Assembly: GCA_963772375.1 (NCBI GenBank)
Contig: CAVYXG010000001.1
Location: forward strand, 1,364,001 to 1,428,000
DNA: 64,000 nucleotides
DNA from: DATBHM01 sp963772375
GTDB lineage: Bacteria > Actinomycetota > UBA4738 > JACQTL01
Direction of reading: 5' to 3'
The first letter of the stretch is position 1. Every line of letters begins with the position of its first letter. The notes beneath the pieces were generated by a model, which was not told where the DNA came from, searched no databases, and was given only the letters and a program-made list of their open reading frames with translations. Shown one piece after another: positions 31,508-40,191 of this stretch. A program made the position numbers and the translations under genes.

Positions 31508-34375
31508 TCAGGTTCCGGTGGGCGATGGAGCCGTGGTCGCGCCGGTGCTCGGGGAGGTCCCCGGCGACGGCGTCCCGCCGGCGGAGCCGGACCCGTTCGC
31601 CAGCGCCTGCGCCTGCGCGATGTCGCTCTCGGCCGCCTGGATCTCCTGCTGGTACGTCCCGAGGTCGCCGGCCTTCAGCGCCGTATCGGCCAGCTGGAAG
31701 TGCCGCGCGGCATCGTCGAGCAGCGCCTTGATCTGGTCGCTCACGGACCCACCGCCATTGTTCCCGCCGCCGTTGTTCGGCGGTGGGGCCGCGCTGAACG
31801 AGTTGGCCAGCGCCGTGTCGAGCGTCGTCCCGAGCCCGATCGTGTTCCCGTGGAAGACCACCACCTGCTTCAGTTGCGGGAACGTCTGGGCCCCCTGCTG
31901 GCGCCCCTCGACGAACACCGGCAGCACGTACAGGAATCCCCTGTCGATCGGGATCACCAGGAAGTTCCCGAACACCACCTGGGAACCGCCTCGCGACAGC
32001 AGGGTGCGTTGGGCCGAGAACTGTGGGTCCGCGTTGATCTGGTTGAACACCTGTTGCGGCCCCTGGACGTTCTGTCCGGAGGGGAACTCGAAGCTCACAA
32101 GCTTGCCGTAGTCGACGGGGTCGGACCCGGCGGCCATCCAGGCCACCATGTTCTGCCGGTCGGCCGGGGTGAAGGGCAGGATCAGCTCGAACTGCTCCGT
32201 CGTGCCGCCGGGCACCAGCATCTGCACGTAGTACGGAGCGAGCTCGCTCTTCGCGGCGGCGCTGGGGTCGCCGGGGAGCTGCCAGAAGTCCTGCTTGCCG
32301 TAGAACACCTGCGGGTCGGTGACGTGGTAGTTCGCGAACTGATTCGCCTGGACGGTGAACAGGTCCTCGGGATACCGGAGGTGCGCCCGGAGGTCGGGCG
32401 ACGCGTCGGAGAGCGGCGTGAACAGCGACGGGAACACGTGCGACCACATGTTCACGATGGGGTCGGTCGGGTCCGCGACGTAGTACGTCATCTGCCCGCT
32501 GTAGGCGTTCACGACGACCTTCACGGAGTTCCGGATGTAGTTCGCGGATCCGGTGAGGTGACCCGATCCGGTGAGTCCGCTCAGCGAAACGCTCTGCGAG
32601 TACGGGTACAGGTTGGACGTCGTGTACGCATCCTGGATCCATACCAGCTGGCCGTCGACGATCGCCGCGTAGGGGTCGCCGTCGTACTTCAGGAACGGGG
32701 CCGGCTTCGGGATCCGCTCCGACAGCGAGCGGTTGATCAGCATCCGGCTGTCGTTGTGGATCAGCCCGGAGATCAGCAGGTTGATGTCCTTGAAACGCCA
32801 GGCGAACAACAGCTTGCCGAGGATGCCGCCGACCTGGATTCCACCCGACCCCGTGTAGGTCGGCGCGTGCTTCTGCGAGGAATCCGACTGGTAGTCGAGC
32901 TCGTTCGCGCCGCTGTTCACGACGACGTAAGGGACGTCGGAGATCTCGCCGAAGTACACGCGCTGGCCGTTCCCGGAGAGCTGGAAGTCGGGCTGGTCGG
33001 TCACCGGCGGGATGTCCTGGACCAGGAACGCGGGGGCCCCGATCGACGACGAGGTGTTCACCTGGCTCGCCACCGCCGCGAACCCGTGCGTGTAGACGAG
33101 GTGCACGTTCTGCCAGGTCTTCCCGCCCTGCGGGATGCCGTCCTGGCTGACCTCGCGCGCGGAGAGCATGACGACGCGCTGGTCGCCGCTCACCTGGTAC
33201 CGGTCCACGTCGACGTCGTTGAACTCGTAGTAGCTCCGGATGCGCTGCAGCGACTGATAGTTCTTCTTCAGGATCGCGGGCGACCACAGACGGATGTTCT
33301 GGATGGTCGCGGAGTTCGAGGCGACCTGGGGCTGCGTGAGGTCCAGCGAGGGATTCACCGCCGTTCGCGAGATCGCATCCAATCCGAACGCCGTTCGCGT
33401 GGCGGCGATGTCGGCCGAGATGTACGGCTGCTCCCGCTGGAACTCCTGCGGCTCCACCGAGAACTTCTGCACGGCCGCCGGGTAGATCGCCCCGATCACG
33501 ACCGCCACCAGTGCGAGCAGCCCGATGGCGATCGCCGGCGCCGCCCACCCCCGGAACCGGATGTTCACGAAGAACACGATCGCGCAGATGATCGCGATGA
33601 CGAGGAGCGCCGTGAGCGCCGGCTTCTGCGCGTGGATGTCGGTGTACGACGCGCCCTCGACCACGCCACGCTTGCTGAACAGCAGGTCGAACCGGCCGAG
33701 GTAGTACCCCCACGCCTTGACCAGCATGATCAGCCCGAGCAGCACGGACAGGTGGGCCTTGACCTGCGGCGTGACCCGCTCGGAGGTGGCCTGGAGCCGG
33801 ATGCCGCCCCACAGGTAGTGGGCGATCGCGACCAGCACGGTGATCCCGACCAGCGCCGAGAACAGCCACCCCTGGACGAAATGCAGGAACGGCAGCTTGA
33901 ACACGTAGAAACTGATGTCGCGGCCGTAGACGGGATCGGTCTTGCCGAACGGCGCGCTACCGGCGTGCCGCCACATCTGGAACGACTGCCACTGCGACGA
34001 CGCCCCGATGCCGACGAACAGCGCGATGACGAACGCCACCGCGGGCAGGATCCACTTCGCGTAGGGCTCGATGGCGACGCGGTACCGCTCCACCACCTCC
34101 TGTTCCGGCGTGAACGTCCGGAACGGCGGCACCAGGCGGCGGACGATCAGGAGGTTCGCGTACAGCAGCGCGAAGAAGATGACGCCGAACAGCAGCCCCA
34201 GCAGGACCTTGGTCCAGAACACCGTCCAGAAGACGCTCTGGAACCCGACCTCCTTGAACCACAGCAGGTCGATGTAGAACCCCGACAGGACGTTCAGCGT
34301 GATCACGAGCAGCGCGATCACGGCGACGACGATCAGGATCCAGCGTCGACGGCGCGTCACGATTCGTTGGGCCAC
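31508..34375 (-). CDS. UPF0182 family membrane protein
   Basis: 955 residues. Seven or so membrane helices occupy residues 10-300, including the family's FYIDLLWFKEVGFQSVFW segment. A large outside domain of about 550 residues follows, then a Gly/Ser/Thr/Pro tail (from about 860). Function is unknown, although the family is universal in actinobacteria and often next to a YlbL-type protease, as here. GTG 34375 has GGAG upstream. Confidence 0.93.
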   Translation of the reverse strand: MAQRIVTRRRRWILIVVAVIALLVITLNVLSGFYIDLLWFKEVGFQSVFWTVFWTKVLLGLLFGVIFFALLYANLLIVRRLVPPFRTFTPEQEVVERYRVAIEPYAKWILPAVAFVIALFVGIGASSQWQSFQMWRHAGSAPFGKTDPVYGRDISFYVFKLPFLHFVQGWLFSALVGITVLVAIAHYLWGGIRLQATSERVTPQVKAHLSVLLGLIMLVKAWGYYLGRFDLLFSKRGVVEGASYTDIHAQKPALTALLVIAIICAIVFFVNIRFRGWAAPAIAIGLLALVAVVIGAIYPAAVQKFSVEPQEFQREQPYISADIAATRTAFGLDAISRTAVNPSLDLTQPQVASNSATIQNIRLWSPAILKKNYQSLQRIRSYYEFNDVDVDRYQVSGDQRVVMLSAREVSQDGIPQGGKTWQNVHLVYTHGFAAVASQVNTSSSIGAPAFLVQDIPPVTDQPDFQLSGNGQRVYFGEISDVPYVVVNSGANELDYQSDSSQKHAPTYTGSGGIQVGGILGKLLFAWRFKDINLLISGLIHNDSRMLINRSLSERIPKPAPFLKYDGDPYAAIVDGQLVWIQDAYTTSNLYPYSQSVSLSGLTGSGHLTGSANYIRNSVKVVVNAYSGQMTYYVADPTDPIVNMWSHVFPSLFTPLSDASPDLRAHLRYPEDLFTVQANQFANYHVTDPQVFYGKQDFWQLPGDPSAAAKSELAPYYVQMLVPGGTTEQFELILPFTPADRQNMVAWMAAGSDPVDYGKLVSFEFPSGQNVQGPQQVFNQINADPQFSAQRTLLSRGGSQVVFGNFLVIPIDRGFLYVLPVFVEGRQQGAQTFPQLKQVVVFHGNTIGLGTTLDTALANSFSAAPPPNNGGGNNGGGSVSDQIKALLDDAARHFQLADTALKAGDLGTYQQEIQAAESDIAQAQALANGSGSAGGTPSPGTSPSTGATTAPSPTGT

Positions 34376-34440
34376 TCCGAGCTCCAGGCCGGCCGGGGAG
34401 GGCCCAGCCTATCACCGGGGCCCCGGTTTCCCGGGTCCCC

Positions 34441-35427
34441 TCAGCCGCGGTGGCGCAGGTAGCTCAGGGCGTCCTGGAACGACGAGATCGGCACGAGCGG
34501 CAGGTCGCCGGCGACCTTCCTGGCGTCGAGGTAGTTCTGCCCCCTGGGCACGAGGAACACGTCCGCGCCGGCCCGTTCGGCCGCGACGATCTTGTTCTGG
34601 ACGCCGCCGATGGGCCCGATTGTGCCGTCCGGAGCGATCGTGCCGGTCCCGGCGATCGTGCGGCCGCCGGTGAGGTCGCCGGGCGTGAGCAGGTCGTACA
34701 TCCCGAGCGCCCACATCGTCCCGGCCGACGGGCCCCCGATGTCACCCGAGGAGATCGACACGTCGAACGGGAAGTTCGGCACGGTGGAGATGCCGATCAG
34801 CGGTCGCTTCGAGCCGCCGCACGGCCGCCGCGTGAGCACGACGTGCGTCGTCTGGCCGCCCGCGGACACCCGGAAGGTGACGGGCGCGGTGGCCGGGATG
34901 GCCCTGATCACCCGTTCGAAGTCCTGCTCGCCGCCGATCTCGCGGCCGTTCACGCGCTGGATGAGGTCGCCCGGGAACAGCCGGCCGTCCGCCGGGCACG
35001 TCTCGCCGGGTGCCGTCTCGGGGATGCTCTCCACCAGGACGCCGGGGCCGCGGCGCTTCGGGTAGTCCTCGAGCCGGGAGAGCACCACGTACGTCGCGTC
35101 GATCTTGCTCTGGTCCATCTCCGAGACGGCACGCTGGTCGGCGTGCTGCTGGGTCTCCCCCGGGAACACGAGCGCTGACTCCGGCAGCACCGTCTGGGCC
35201 GGGTCGAGCCAGGCGTTCACCAGGCCGCTCAGCGTGAGCGGCAGGAACGACACGGACGTCAGCACGAACTTCCCCTCCGACTGGTACCGCGTCGGGCCGG
35301 TCACGTGGATGAGCGGCTCCACCTCACGAGCCGGGCCCGGCCCCTCCGAGTAGTACGGCAGGGGCACCACGAGCAACGCCACGACGAGCGCGGCGATGGG
35401 GATCAGGGCGAAGACGCGGCGCGACAC
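34441..35427 (-). CDS. YlbL-like PDZ/Lon-type serine protease
   Basis: 328 residues: an N-terminal membrane anchor (ALIPIAALVVALLVVPLPYY), a PDZ domain (about 125-205) and a Lon-type protease domain with the Ser-Lys dyad at Ser234 (GGPSAGT) and Lys279 (GVQNKI). The active site faces outside the membrane. It probably cleaves envelope proteins. The arrangement YlbL then UPF0182 on one strand is conserved in actinobacteria (as in the mycobacterial Rv3194c-Rv3193c pair). Start is GTG 35427. Confidence 0.92.
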   Translation of the reverse strand: MSRRVFALIPIAALVVALLVVPLPYYSEGPGPAREVEPLIHVTGPTRYQSEGKFVLTSVSFLPLTLSGLVNAWLDPAQTVLPESALVFPGETQQHADQRAVSEMDQSKIDATYVVLSRLEDYPKRRGPGVLVESIPETAPGETCPADGRLFPGDLIQRVNGREIGGEQDFERVIRAIPATAPVTFRVSAGGQTTHVVLTRRPCGGSKRPLIGISTVPNFPFDVSISSGDIGGPSAGTMWALGMYDLLTPGDLTGGRTIAGTGTIAPDGTIGPIGGVQNKIVAAERAGADVFLVPRGQNYLDARKVAGDLPLVPISSFQDALSYLRHRG

Positions 35428-35474
35428 GGGGAAAGGATGCTACGGAATCAACCTGAAATTCGGATGTGCCGAAC

Positions 35475-35480
35475 TACAGT
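35475..35480 (+). promoter_or_regulatory. -10 box (TACAGT) for a leaderless small membrane protein gene
   Basis: TACAGT ends exactly six bases before GTG 35487. No ribosome binding site precedes that codon, so the transcript probably begins at it. Confidence 0.5.
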
Positions 35481-35486
35481 GATGAC

Positions 35487-35834
35487 GTGCTGATCTGGAT
35501 GATCGTGGTGCCGCTCGTGGTGGCCGGGGGGACCTCGCTGTTCCTCGTCCGGCGCGAGGCGGCCGCGGCGGCGGCCGGGACCGCCCTCAAGCATCCCCCG
35601 CGGGCCGCGGGGTTCGGACTCGGCGGGCAGCCGGTGCCGGTCGAGTCGAACGGCGACGCCGGCCTGAAGACGCTCCTGGAGCCCGACTACTACCGCCCGT
35701 GGTGGCTGCGGGTGCTGCGGTTCCTCGTGCTGGCCGTGCTCGTTGCGATCGTGGCCGCGATCGTGGCCGGCGGCATCTACGAGATCGGCAGGTGGGTCGG
35801 ACAGTCCCTGAAGGACTTCGTCACCAAGGGGTAG
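35487..35834 (+). CDS. Small membrane protein, two helices, unknown
   Basis: 115 residues from GTG 35487; an in-frame GTG at 35466 would add seven residues but lies within the promoter. Hydrophobic segments near residues 1-18 (LIWMIVVPLVVAGGTSLFLV) and about 75-98 (VLRFLVLAVLVAIVAAIVAGGIY) flank a 50-residue soluble loop. I do not recognise the family. It is divergent from ylbL and converges with mreB (10 bp gap). Confidence 0.65.
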   Translation: MLIWMIVVPLVVAGGTSLFLVRREAAAAAAGTALKHPPRAAGFGLGGQPVPVESNGDAGLKTLLEPDYYRPWWLRVLRFLVLAVLVAIVAAIVAGGIYEIGRWVGQSLKDFVTKG

Positions 35835-35844
35835 GCCCCCGGCG

Positions 35845-36852
35845 CTACGCGCCCCGCGTGAACAGGAACGACGACCGGTACTGGCTGAAGTGCTCGAGCA
35901 TCCTCCCCGCGCCGAGCACGACCGTCTCGAGCGGCGCCTCCGTCACGTGGACCGGCACCTCGCACTCCCGGGCCAGGCGCACCTGCATCCCCTTCAGCAG
36001 CGATCCTCCCCCGGTGAGGAACATCCCGGTCTCGAGGACGTCGTGGGCGAGCTCGGGCGGCGCCTCCGACAGCGAGTCGCGGGTGGCCTCCATGATCAGC
36101 CGAACCGGCTCCGCGAGGGCCTCCCGGACCTCCTCCTCCGTCACCTCGACCGCCTTCGGCATGCCGGTGGCGAGCTCCCTGCCGCGGACCCGGGCCGTGG
36201 GGATCCCGGCCGTCGGGTAGGCCGAACCGATCGCCATCTTGATCTGCTCGGCCGTCCGCTCCCCCACCGCGATGCCGTACACCTTGCGCACGTGGGCCTG
36301 GACGGCCGCGTCCATGTCGAACCCGCCCACCCGCACGGCCTTCCCCGTGACGATGCCGCCCATCGACACGACCGCCATCTCGCTGGTGCCCCCGCCAACG
36401 TCCACGATGAGGTTCCCGATGGGCTCGTGGACCGGGAGGTTGGCCCCGATCGCCGCGGCGAGGGGTTCCTCGACCAGGGCCACGTCGCGCGCGCCGGCCA
36501 TCTCGGCCGCCTCCTTCACCGCGCGGCGTTCGACCTCGGTGATGGCGCTCGGGACGCAGATCAGCACGCGCGGCTTGGGGAACCGCCCCACCCCCACCCG
36601 GCGCAGGATCAGCCGGATCATGTGCTGGGTGATGTCGAAGTCGGTGATGGCACCGTGGCGGAGCGGGCGCATGGCGACGACGTTCCCGGGGGTCCGTCCG
36701 ATCATCTCCCAGGCCTCGTCGCCCATCGCCAGGACGTCGCCGGAGCGCGTGTTGAGCGCGATGACCGTGGGCTCGTTGAACACGATCCCGTCGCCCTGCC
36801 GGTAGACGAGCGTGTTGGCGGTGCCGAGGTCGATCGCCAGGTCGCGTCCCAT
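35845..36852 (-). CDS. mreB: Rod-shape protein MreB (actin-like)
   Basis: 335 residues of the MreB/Mbl family: phosphate-1 motif DLGTANTLVY, phosphate-2 VDVGGGTSEMAV, and adenosine motif TGGGSLLKGM. It polymerises at the membrane to guide cell-wall synthesis. It is not next to mreC or mreD, which usually follow. Instead it begins 2 bp after the moaE stop codon, an unusual pairing. The start is ATG 36852. Confidence 0.92.
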   Translation of the reverse strand: MGRDLAIDLGTANTLVYRQGDGIVFNEPTVIALNTRSGDVLAMGDEAWEMIGRTPGNVVAMRPLRHGAITDFDITQHMIRLILRRVGVGRFPKPRVLICVPSAITEVERRAVKEAAEMAGARDVALVEEPLAAAIGANLPVHEPIGNLIVDVGGGTSEMAVVSMGGIVTGKAVRVGGFDMDAAVQAHVRKVYGIAVGERTAEQIKMAIGSAYPTAGIPTARVRGRELATGMPKAVEVTEEEVREALAEPVRLIMEATRDSLSEAPPELAHDVLETGMFLTGGGSLLKGMQVRLARECEVPVHVTEAPLETVVLGAGRMLEHFSQYRSSFLFTRGA

Positions 36853-36854
36853 GC

Positions 36855-37289
36855 TCAGCCCCCCCGCACCCAGTACGACTCGCCTGCGGTGAGAGCCTCT
36901 TTCTTCCAGATGGGGACGTCGGCCTTGGTGCGTTCGATGCCGTGGCGGCACGCGTCGAACGCCTCGGCGCGGTGCGGGGCCGAGCACGCCACGACGACCG
37001 CGACGTCGCCGATCGCGAGGTCGCCCGTCCGGTGCAGCAGCGCGGCCCTGCGGACGGGCCACCGCTCGAGCATCTCGGCGGCGACCTCGCCCATCCGGCG
37101 TTCGGCCTCCTGCTCCCACGCCTCGTACGTGAGGCCGCTCACGCCGCCGGCCTCGGAGTGATCGCGGACCGTCCCCACGAACACACACGTGCCTCCCGAG
37201 GCCGGATCGGCCACCCACGCGAGCGCGGCGGCGGGGTCGAGCGCCTCGGACGTGACGCGGATCAGGACGCGGTCCTTCGGGTCCTCCAT
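36855..37289 (-). CDS. moaE: Molybdopterin synthase catalytic subunit MoaE
   Basis: 144 residues. MoaE joins with thiocarboxylated MoaD to put the dithiolene sulfurs into the molybdenum cofactor. The conserved lysines are Lys122 and Lys129 in TKADVPIWKKE, and CRHGIERTKA and FVGTVRDHSEAG are family signatures. No other cofactor-synthesis gene is nearby. A TAGACT -10 (37296-37301, this strand) lies six bases before ATG 37289, so the mRNA is probably leaderless. Confidence 0.93.
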   Translation of the reverse strand: MEDPKDRVLIRVTSEALDPAAALAWVADPASGGTCVFVGTVRDHSEAGGVSGLTYEAWEQEAERRMGEVAAEMLERWPVRRAALLHRTGDLAIGDVAVVVACSAPHRAEAFDACRHGIERTKADVPIWKKEALTAGESYWVRGG

Positions 37290-37295
37290 CCCGGC

Positions 37296-37301
37296 AGTCT
37301 A
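37296..37301 (-). promoter_or_regulatory. -10 box (TAGACT) for leaderless moaE
   Basis: On this strand TAGACT is followed by six bases (GCCGGG) and the moaE ATG. No ribosome binding site is present. Confidence 0.5.
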
Positions 37302-37376
37302 TCGGCGGGGTCCCGGCCGGCGGCTGAAGGTTGGGGAGGAACCCGGCGTCCGCACCGACAAACCCGCGATGCTCCT

Positions 37377-37382
37377 TACAAT
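37377..37382 (+). promoter_or_regulatory. -10 box (TACAAT) for a leaderless DUF2342 gene
   Basis: TACAAT is seven bases upstream of ATG 37390, with a possible -35 (CCGACA, 37355-37360) 16 bp before it. This fixes the start at 37390 rather than the earlier in-frame ATGs at 37369 and 37381, which lie within the promoter. Confidence 0.5.
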
Positions 37383-37389
37383 GACGACG

Positions 37390-38568
37390 ATGTCATCGGA
37401 CCTTCCCGAGCCCTCGCCGAACAACCCGTCCGGGGACCCGTTCTCCGACATCCCGCTGTTCCGCGAGATCCAGCGGGTGCTGATGTCGAGCTCCGGCCCG
37501 GTGAACTGGGAGCTCGCCCGGCAGGTGGGGATCGCCGTCTCGGCGTCCTCCGGCGAGGACCCGGGGCCGGGGCCCGACGACCTCCGGTCGTTCGAGGAGA
37601 CCGTCCGAGCGGCCGAGCTGCACGTGGCGCAGGTGACCGGCCTGTCCCAGCCTCCGGACGTGGTGAAGGTCGAGGTCGTCCGACGGGCGCAGTGGGTGGA
37701 CGCGGCCATCCGTGGCCTGAAGGACCTCGTCGAGCCGGCCGCCGCGCGAATGGGCGAGGCGTTCGCCACGATGCAGCAGCCGGAGGGCGAACAGCTCCCG
37801 CCGATGGCCGGGGCCGTGCTCCAGCAGGTGGTTCCCCTGCTGCTCGGCGCGCAGGCGGGGACGGCGTTCGGCGTGCTGTCCCAGCGCGCGTTCGGCGGGT
37901 ACGAGGTCCCGGTTCCCCGGACCACCGCGTCGACGCTGTCGTTCGTCGGGCCGAACGTCGCCGCCTTCGAACGCGACTGGTCGCTTCCGGGCGTGGAGTT
38001 CCGGGCGTGGGCGGCGCTGCGTGAGGTCGTGTTCCGGTTCGAGTTCGCCCGGCCCTGGGTCCAGGACCACCTGCTGGCGCTGCTGCGCGACCACGCGGCC
38101 AACCTCTCGGTCGACATGGGCCAGCTGATGGAGCGCCTCCAGGGCCTCGACCCGATGAACCCCGAGGCGCTGCAGGACCTCATGCGCCAGGGCGACGACC
38201 TGCTGACGCCCCAGCTCGACGACGAGCAGCGCCTGCAACTCGCCCGCGTGCAGTCGTTCCTGGCGGCGTCGAAGGGCTACGCCGAGCACGTGACGCGGGT
38301 GGTCGGGCACCAGATGCTCCAGGCGTCCGACCGGATCGAGGAGGCCGTCAAGCGCGGCAGGGAGGGCGAGGCCGGGGATCCGGTGTTCGAACGCCTGCTC
38401 GGCGTGGAGATGAGCTCCGAGCGGTACGAGCAGGGCGAACGGTTCTGCGCCACCGTGACCGAGCTCACCGACGATGCGACGCTCGCGAAGATGTGGGACT
38501 CGGCGGAGTCGCTGCCCTCGCGCCCCGAGCTGGAGGAACCGCGTCTCTGGCTCGCCCGCATCGCCTGA
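37390..38568 (+). CDS. DUF2342 (zincin-like) family protein lacking the HExxH motif
   Basis: 392 residues. The family is annotated as zinc-dependent metalloprotease or F420-biosynthesis-associated, and in actinobacteria it sits near ylbL and UPF0182 genes, as here. The helix that should carry HExxH reads EFRAWAALREVVFRFEFARPW, with Arg211-Glu212-x-x-Phe215: both zinc histidines are replaced. The surrounding context (an aromatic residue before the motif, ARPW after it) matches the family, so this is a natural member that has probably lost zinc and protease activity. No signal peptide is seen. Confidence 0.8.
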   Translation: MSSDLPEPSPNNPSGDPFSDIPLFREIQRVLMSSSGPVNWELARQVGIAVSASSGEDPGPGPDDLRSFEETVRAAELHVAQVTGLSQPPDVVKVEVVRRAQWVDAAIRGLKDLVEPAAARMGEAFATMQQPEGEQLPPMAGAVLQQVVPLLLGAQAGTAFGVLSQRAFGGYEVPVPRTTASTLSFVGPNVAAFERDWSLPGVEFRAWAALREVVFRFEFARPWVQDHLLALLRDHAANLSVDMGQLMERLQGLDPMNPEALQDLMRQGDDLLTPQLDDEQRLQLARVQSFLAASKGYAEHVTRVVGHQMLQASDRIEEAVKRGREGEAGDPVFERLLGVEMSSERYEQGERFCATVTELTDDATLAKMWDSAESLPSRPELEEPRLWLARIA

Positions 38569-38606
38569 CGTGGTGCGCAGCCCCCCTCGGCTATCCTGTC
38601 GCCGCC

Positions 38607-39431
38607 ATGCCGGTCGGTGAGCTCGTCTTCGCCAACGTCGTCGACCAGCGGCTGTACGCGGCAACCGGCCGCGAGAGCCCGCCGGGGATCTACGTGCTGT
38701 CGCTCCCGGGCCGGGCGCTGCCGTTCACGATCTACCGCGCATGGAAGGTGCCCACGGGGCTCGTCGCCGAGGAGGTCCGGCTGACGGCGCCGTCCGGCGC
38801 CACCGCGTTCCGGTGGGGACCGACGCCCCGGCGGATGCGGGGCTCGATGGACCTCACCATCGAGGCGGACCTCGTCGAGGACGCCGTGCTGGGCGAGGCC
38901 GGCCGGTACGCCGCGTCGTTCATCCTGGACGACGAGGTCATCGCGGACATCGAGGTGCCGGTGTACCTCCAGGAGGCCCCCACGGCGCTCCCGAAGCACG
39001 TCGAGGACGGGCTGAAGCGCTCCGACGTCATCTGGGTCGGGGTCCCCAACGGGCGGCGGCCCATGCACGGTCTGTTCCGCAAGCGGCCCGGCCGGCCCGG
39101 CCCGCTCACGATGGTCCCGGCGTGGTTCGCCTACAAGGGCGGGAAGATCTTCCTCCTGTCCCAGCGCCGACGCAGCCCCGAGGAGCAGACCATCCCCGGT
39201 CTCGAGGGCGCGCACGAACTCACCGTGGTCACCAGGCGGAAGGGGCGGGACACCTCGCTCGACGAGTTCCCGGCGACCGTGCGGATCCTCACCGAGGGCC
39301 CGGAGTACGAACAGGCGCTCGGGGTGCTGGCCGACCGCCGACGGAGCCGCGTGGGGCCCCCTCAGGACTCGATCGAACGGTGGCGGACGAACGCCGTCGT
39401 GGCCGAGCTCACGCCGGTCGTGTCCCTGTAG
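38607..39431 (+). CDS. Conserved-looking protein of unknown function
   Basis: 274 residues, no signal peptide or membrane segment. The C-terminal half (PLTMVPAWFAYKGGKIFLLS, then HELTVVTRRKGRDTSLDEFPATVRIL, then YEQALGVLADRRR) has the rhythm of a split-barrel FMN/F420-binding protein, but I cannot confirm it. A TATCCT -10 lies 9 nt before ATG 38607 and there is no ribosome binding site, so a near-leaderless transcript is likely. It follows the DUF2342 gene by 38 bp. Confidence 0.65.
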   Translation: MPVGELVFANVVDQRLYAATGRESPPGIYVLSLPGRALPFTIYRAWKVPTGLVAEEVRLTAPSGATAFRWGPTPRRMRGSMDLTIEADLVEDAVLGEAGRYAASFILDDEVIADIEVPVYLQEAPTALPKHVEDGLKRSDVIWVGVPNGRRPMHGLFRKRPGRPGPLTMVPAWFAYKGGKIFLLSQRRRSPEEQTIPGLEGAHELTVVTRRKGRDTSLDEFPATVRILTEGPEYEQALGVLADRRRSRVGPPQDSIERWRTNAVVAELTPVVSL

Positions 39432-39438
39432 CCAGCCG

Positions 39439-39455
39439 CGCGCCGTCGCGGCGCG
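39439..39455. terminator. Short GC-rich hairpin between convergent genes
   Basis: Seven-bp arms CGCGCCG and CGGCGCG with a TCG loop, in the 39-bp gap between two converging genes. A likely bidirectional terminator, without a T-run. Confidence 0.45.
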
Positions 39456-39470
39456 ATCGGGCCGTCCCGG

Positions 39471-40013
39471 TCAGTCGTCGCACATCCTGCTCGCGAAGCA
39501 GGAGGGCGACCCCCCCATGAACAGGAGATGCCGCCACGTGAAGACGTTCATGACGCCGGTCTTCGCCAGCCCCTCCTGGTCCTGGAACTGCTTCACGGCC
39601 GCCTCGGTCCTGGGACCGAAGTGGCCGCCCACCACCGCGTCGTAGAGGTCCAGGAAGCTCAGCGCTCGCTGGACGACCTGCACCGCCGGCCCGGCGTCGC
39701 CCCGCCCGAGCTCCACGGCCAGCTTGGGCCAGGTGGTCTTGTCGACGACCCCTGTGACGTGGATCCCGCGAGCGTCCTGGAACCGCTTCACGGCCTTCTC
39801 GGTACCGAAACGGAAGTGGTTGGACAGCGCCACGTCGTATCCGCGTTCCCGGAGCAGCGCCTGCACCGCCCGAACCTTCAGGCCCGAGTCGCCGCGCTGG
39901 ACGGTGACCCACGGCACCCACCCGGCCGAGGCCGGCGTCGCGAACTGGACCGCTCCACCGAGCAGGACAGCCACCATGGTGAGGACCATCGCACCTCGAG
40001 CCCACGTCCGCAT
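39471..40013 (-). CDS. Secreted peptidoglycan-binding protein with two PG_binding_1 repeats
   Basis: 180 residues. The signal peptide (positive MRTWARG start, hydrophobic core, cleavage near ASAGW at about 30) is followed by two PG_binding_1 repeats (VQRGDSGLKVRAVQALLRERG and GRGDAGPAVQVVQRALSFL, each with a later FG..T..AVK.FQ motif). No catalytic domain is present. The end carries two cysteines (SCFASRMC) that may form a disulfide. AGGAG lies upstream of ATG 40013. Confidence 0.88.
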   Translation of the reverse strand: MRTWARGAMVLTMVAVLLGGAVQFATPASAGWVPWVTVQRGDSGLKVRAVQALLRERGYDVALSNHFRFGTEKAVKRFQDARGIHVTGVVDKTTWPKLAVELGRGDAGPAVQVVQRALSFLDLYDAVVGGHFGPRTEAAVKQFQDQEGLAKTGVMNVFTWRHLLFMGGSPSCFASRMCDD

Positions 40014-40191
40014 CGCAGATCACTCCTTCCGGCGGGGGCCGCCCGGGCAGGGGTGCGCCGGACCGGCCCGGCCACGGGGAGCGCGCCCGGAACCCCACCT
40101 CACCGGCAGTTCAACACCGCCGAGGTGCCTGAGTCGCTCCGGTCGGCCCGGTTCGTGCGGGACCCTCCGAGGCTCCTCGCCGGAGCGGGAT

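Noticed and set aside
34414..34427. 14-bp G-C palindrome (ACCGGGG/CCCCGGT) between ylbL and UPF0182 genes
   Set aside because: It has no loop or T-run and is simple G/C sequence; chance occurrence is likely in DNA of this composition.
31700..34462. 920-residue plus-strand frame opposite UPF0182
   Set aside because: Antisense shadow of a conserved family gene, with repetitive Arg/Asp/His composition.
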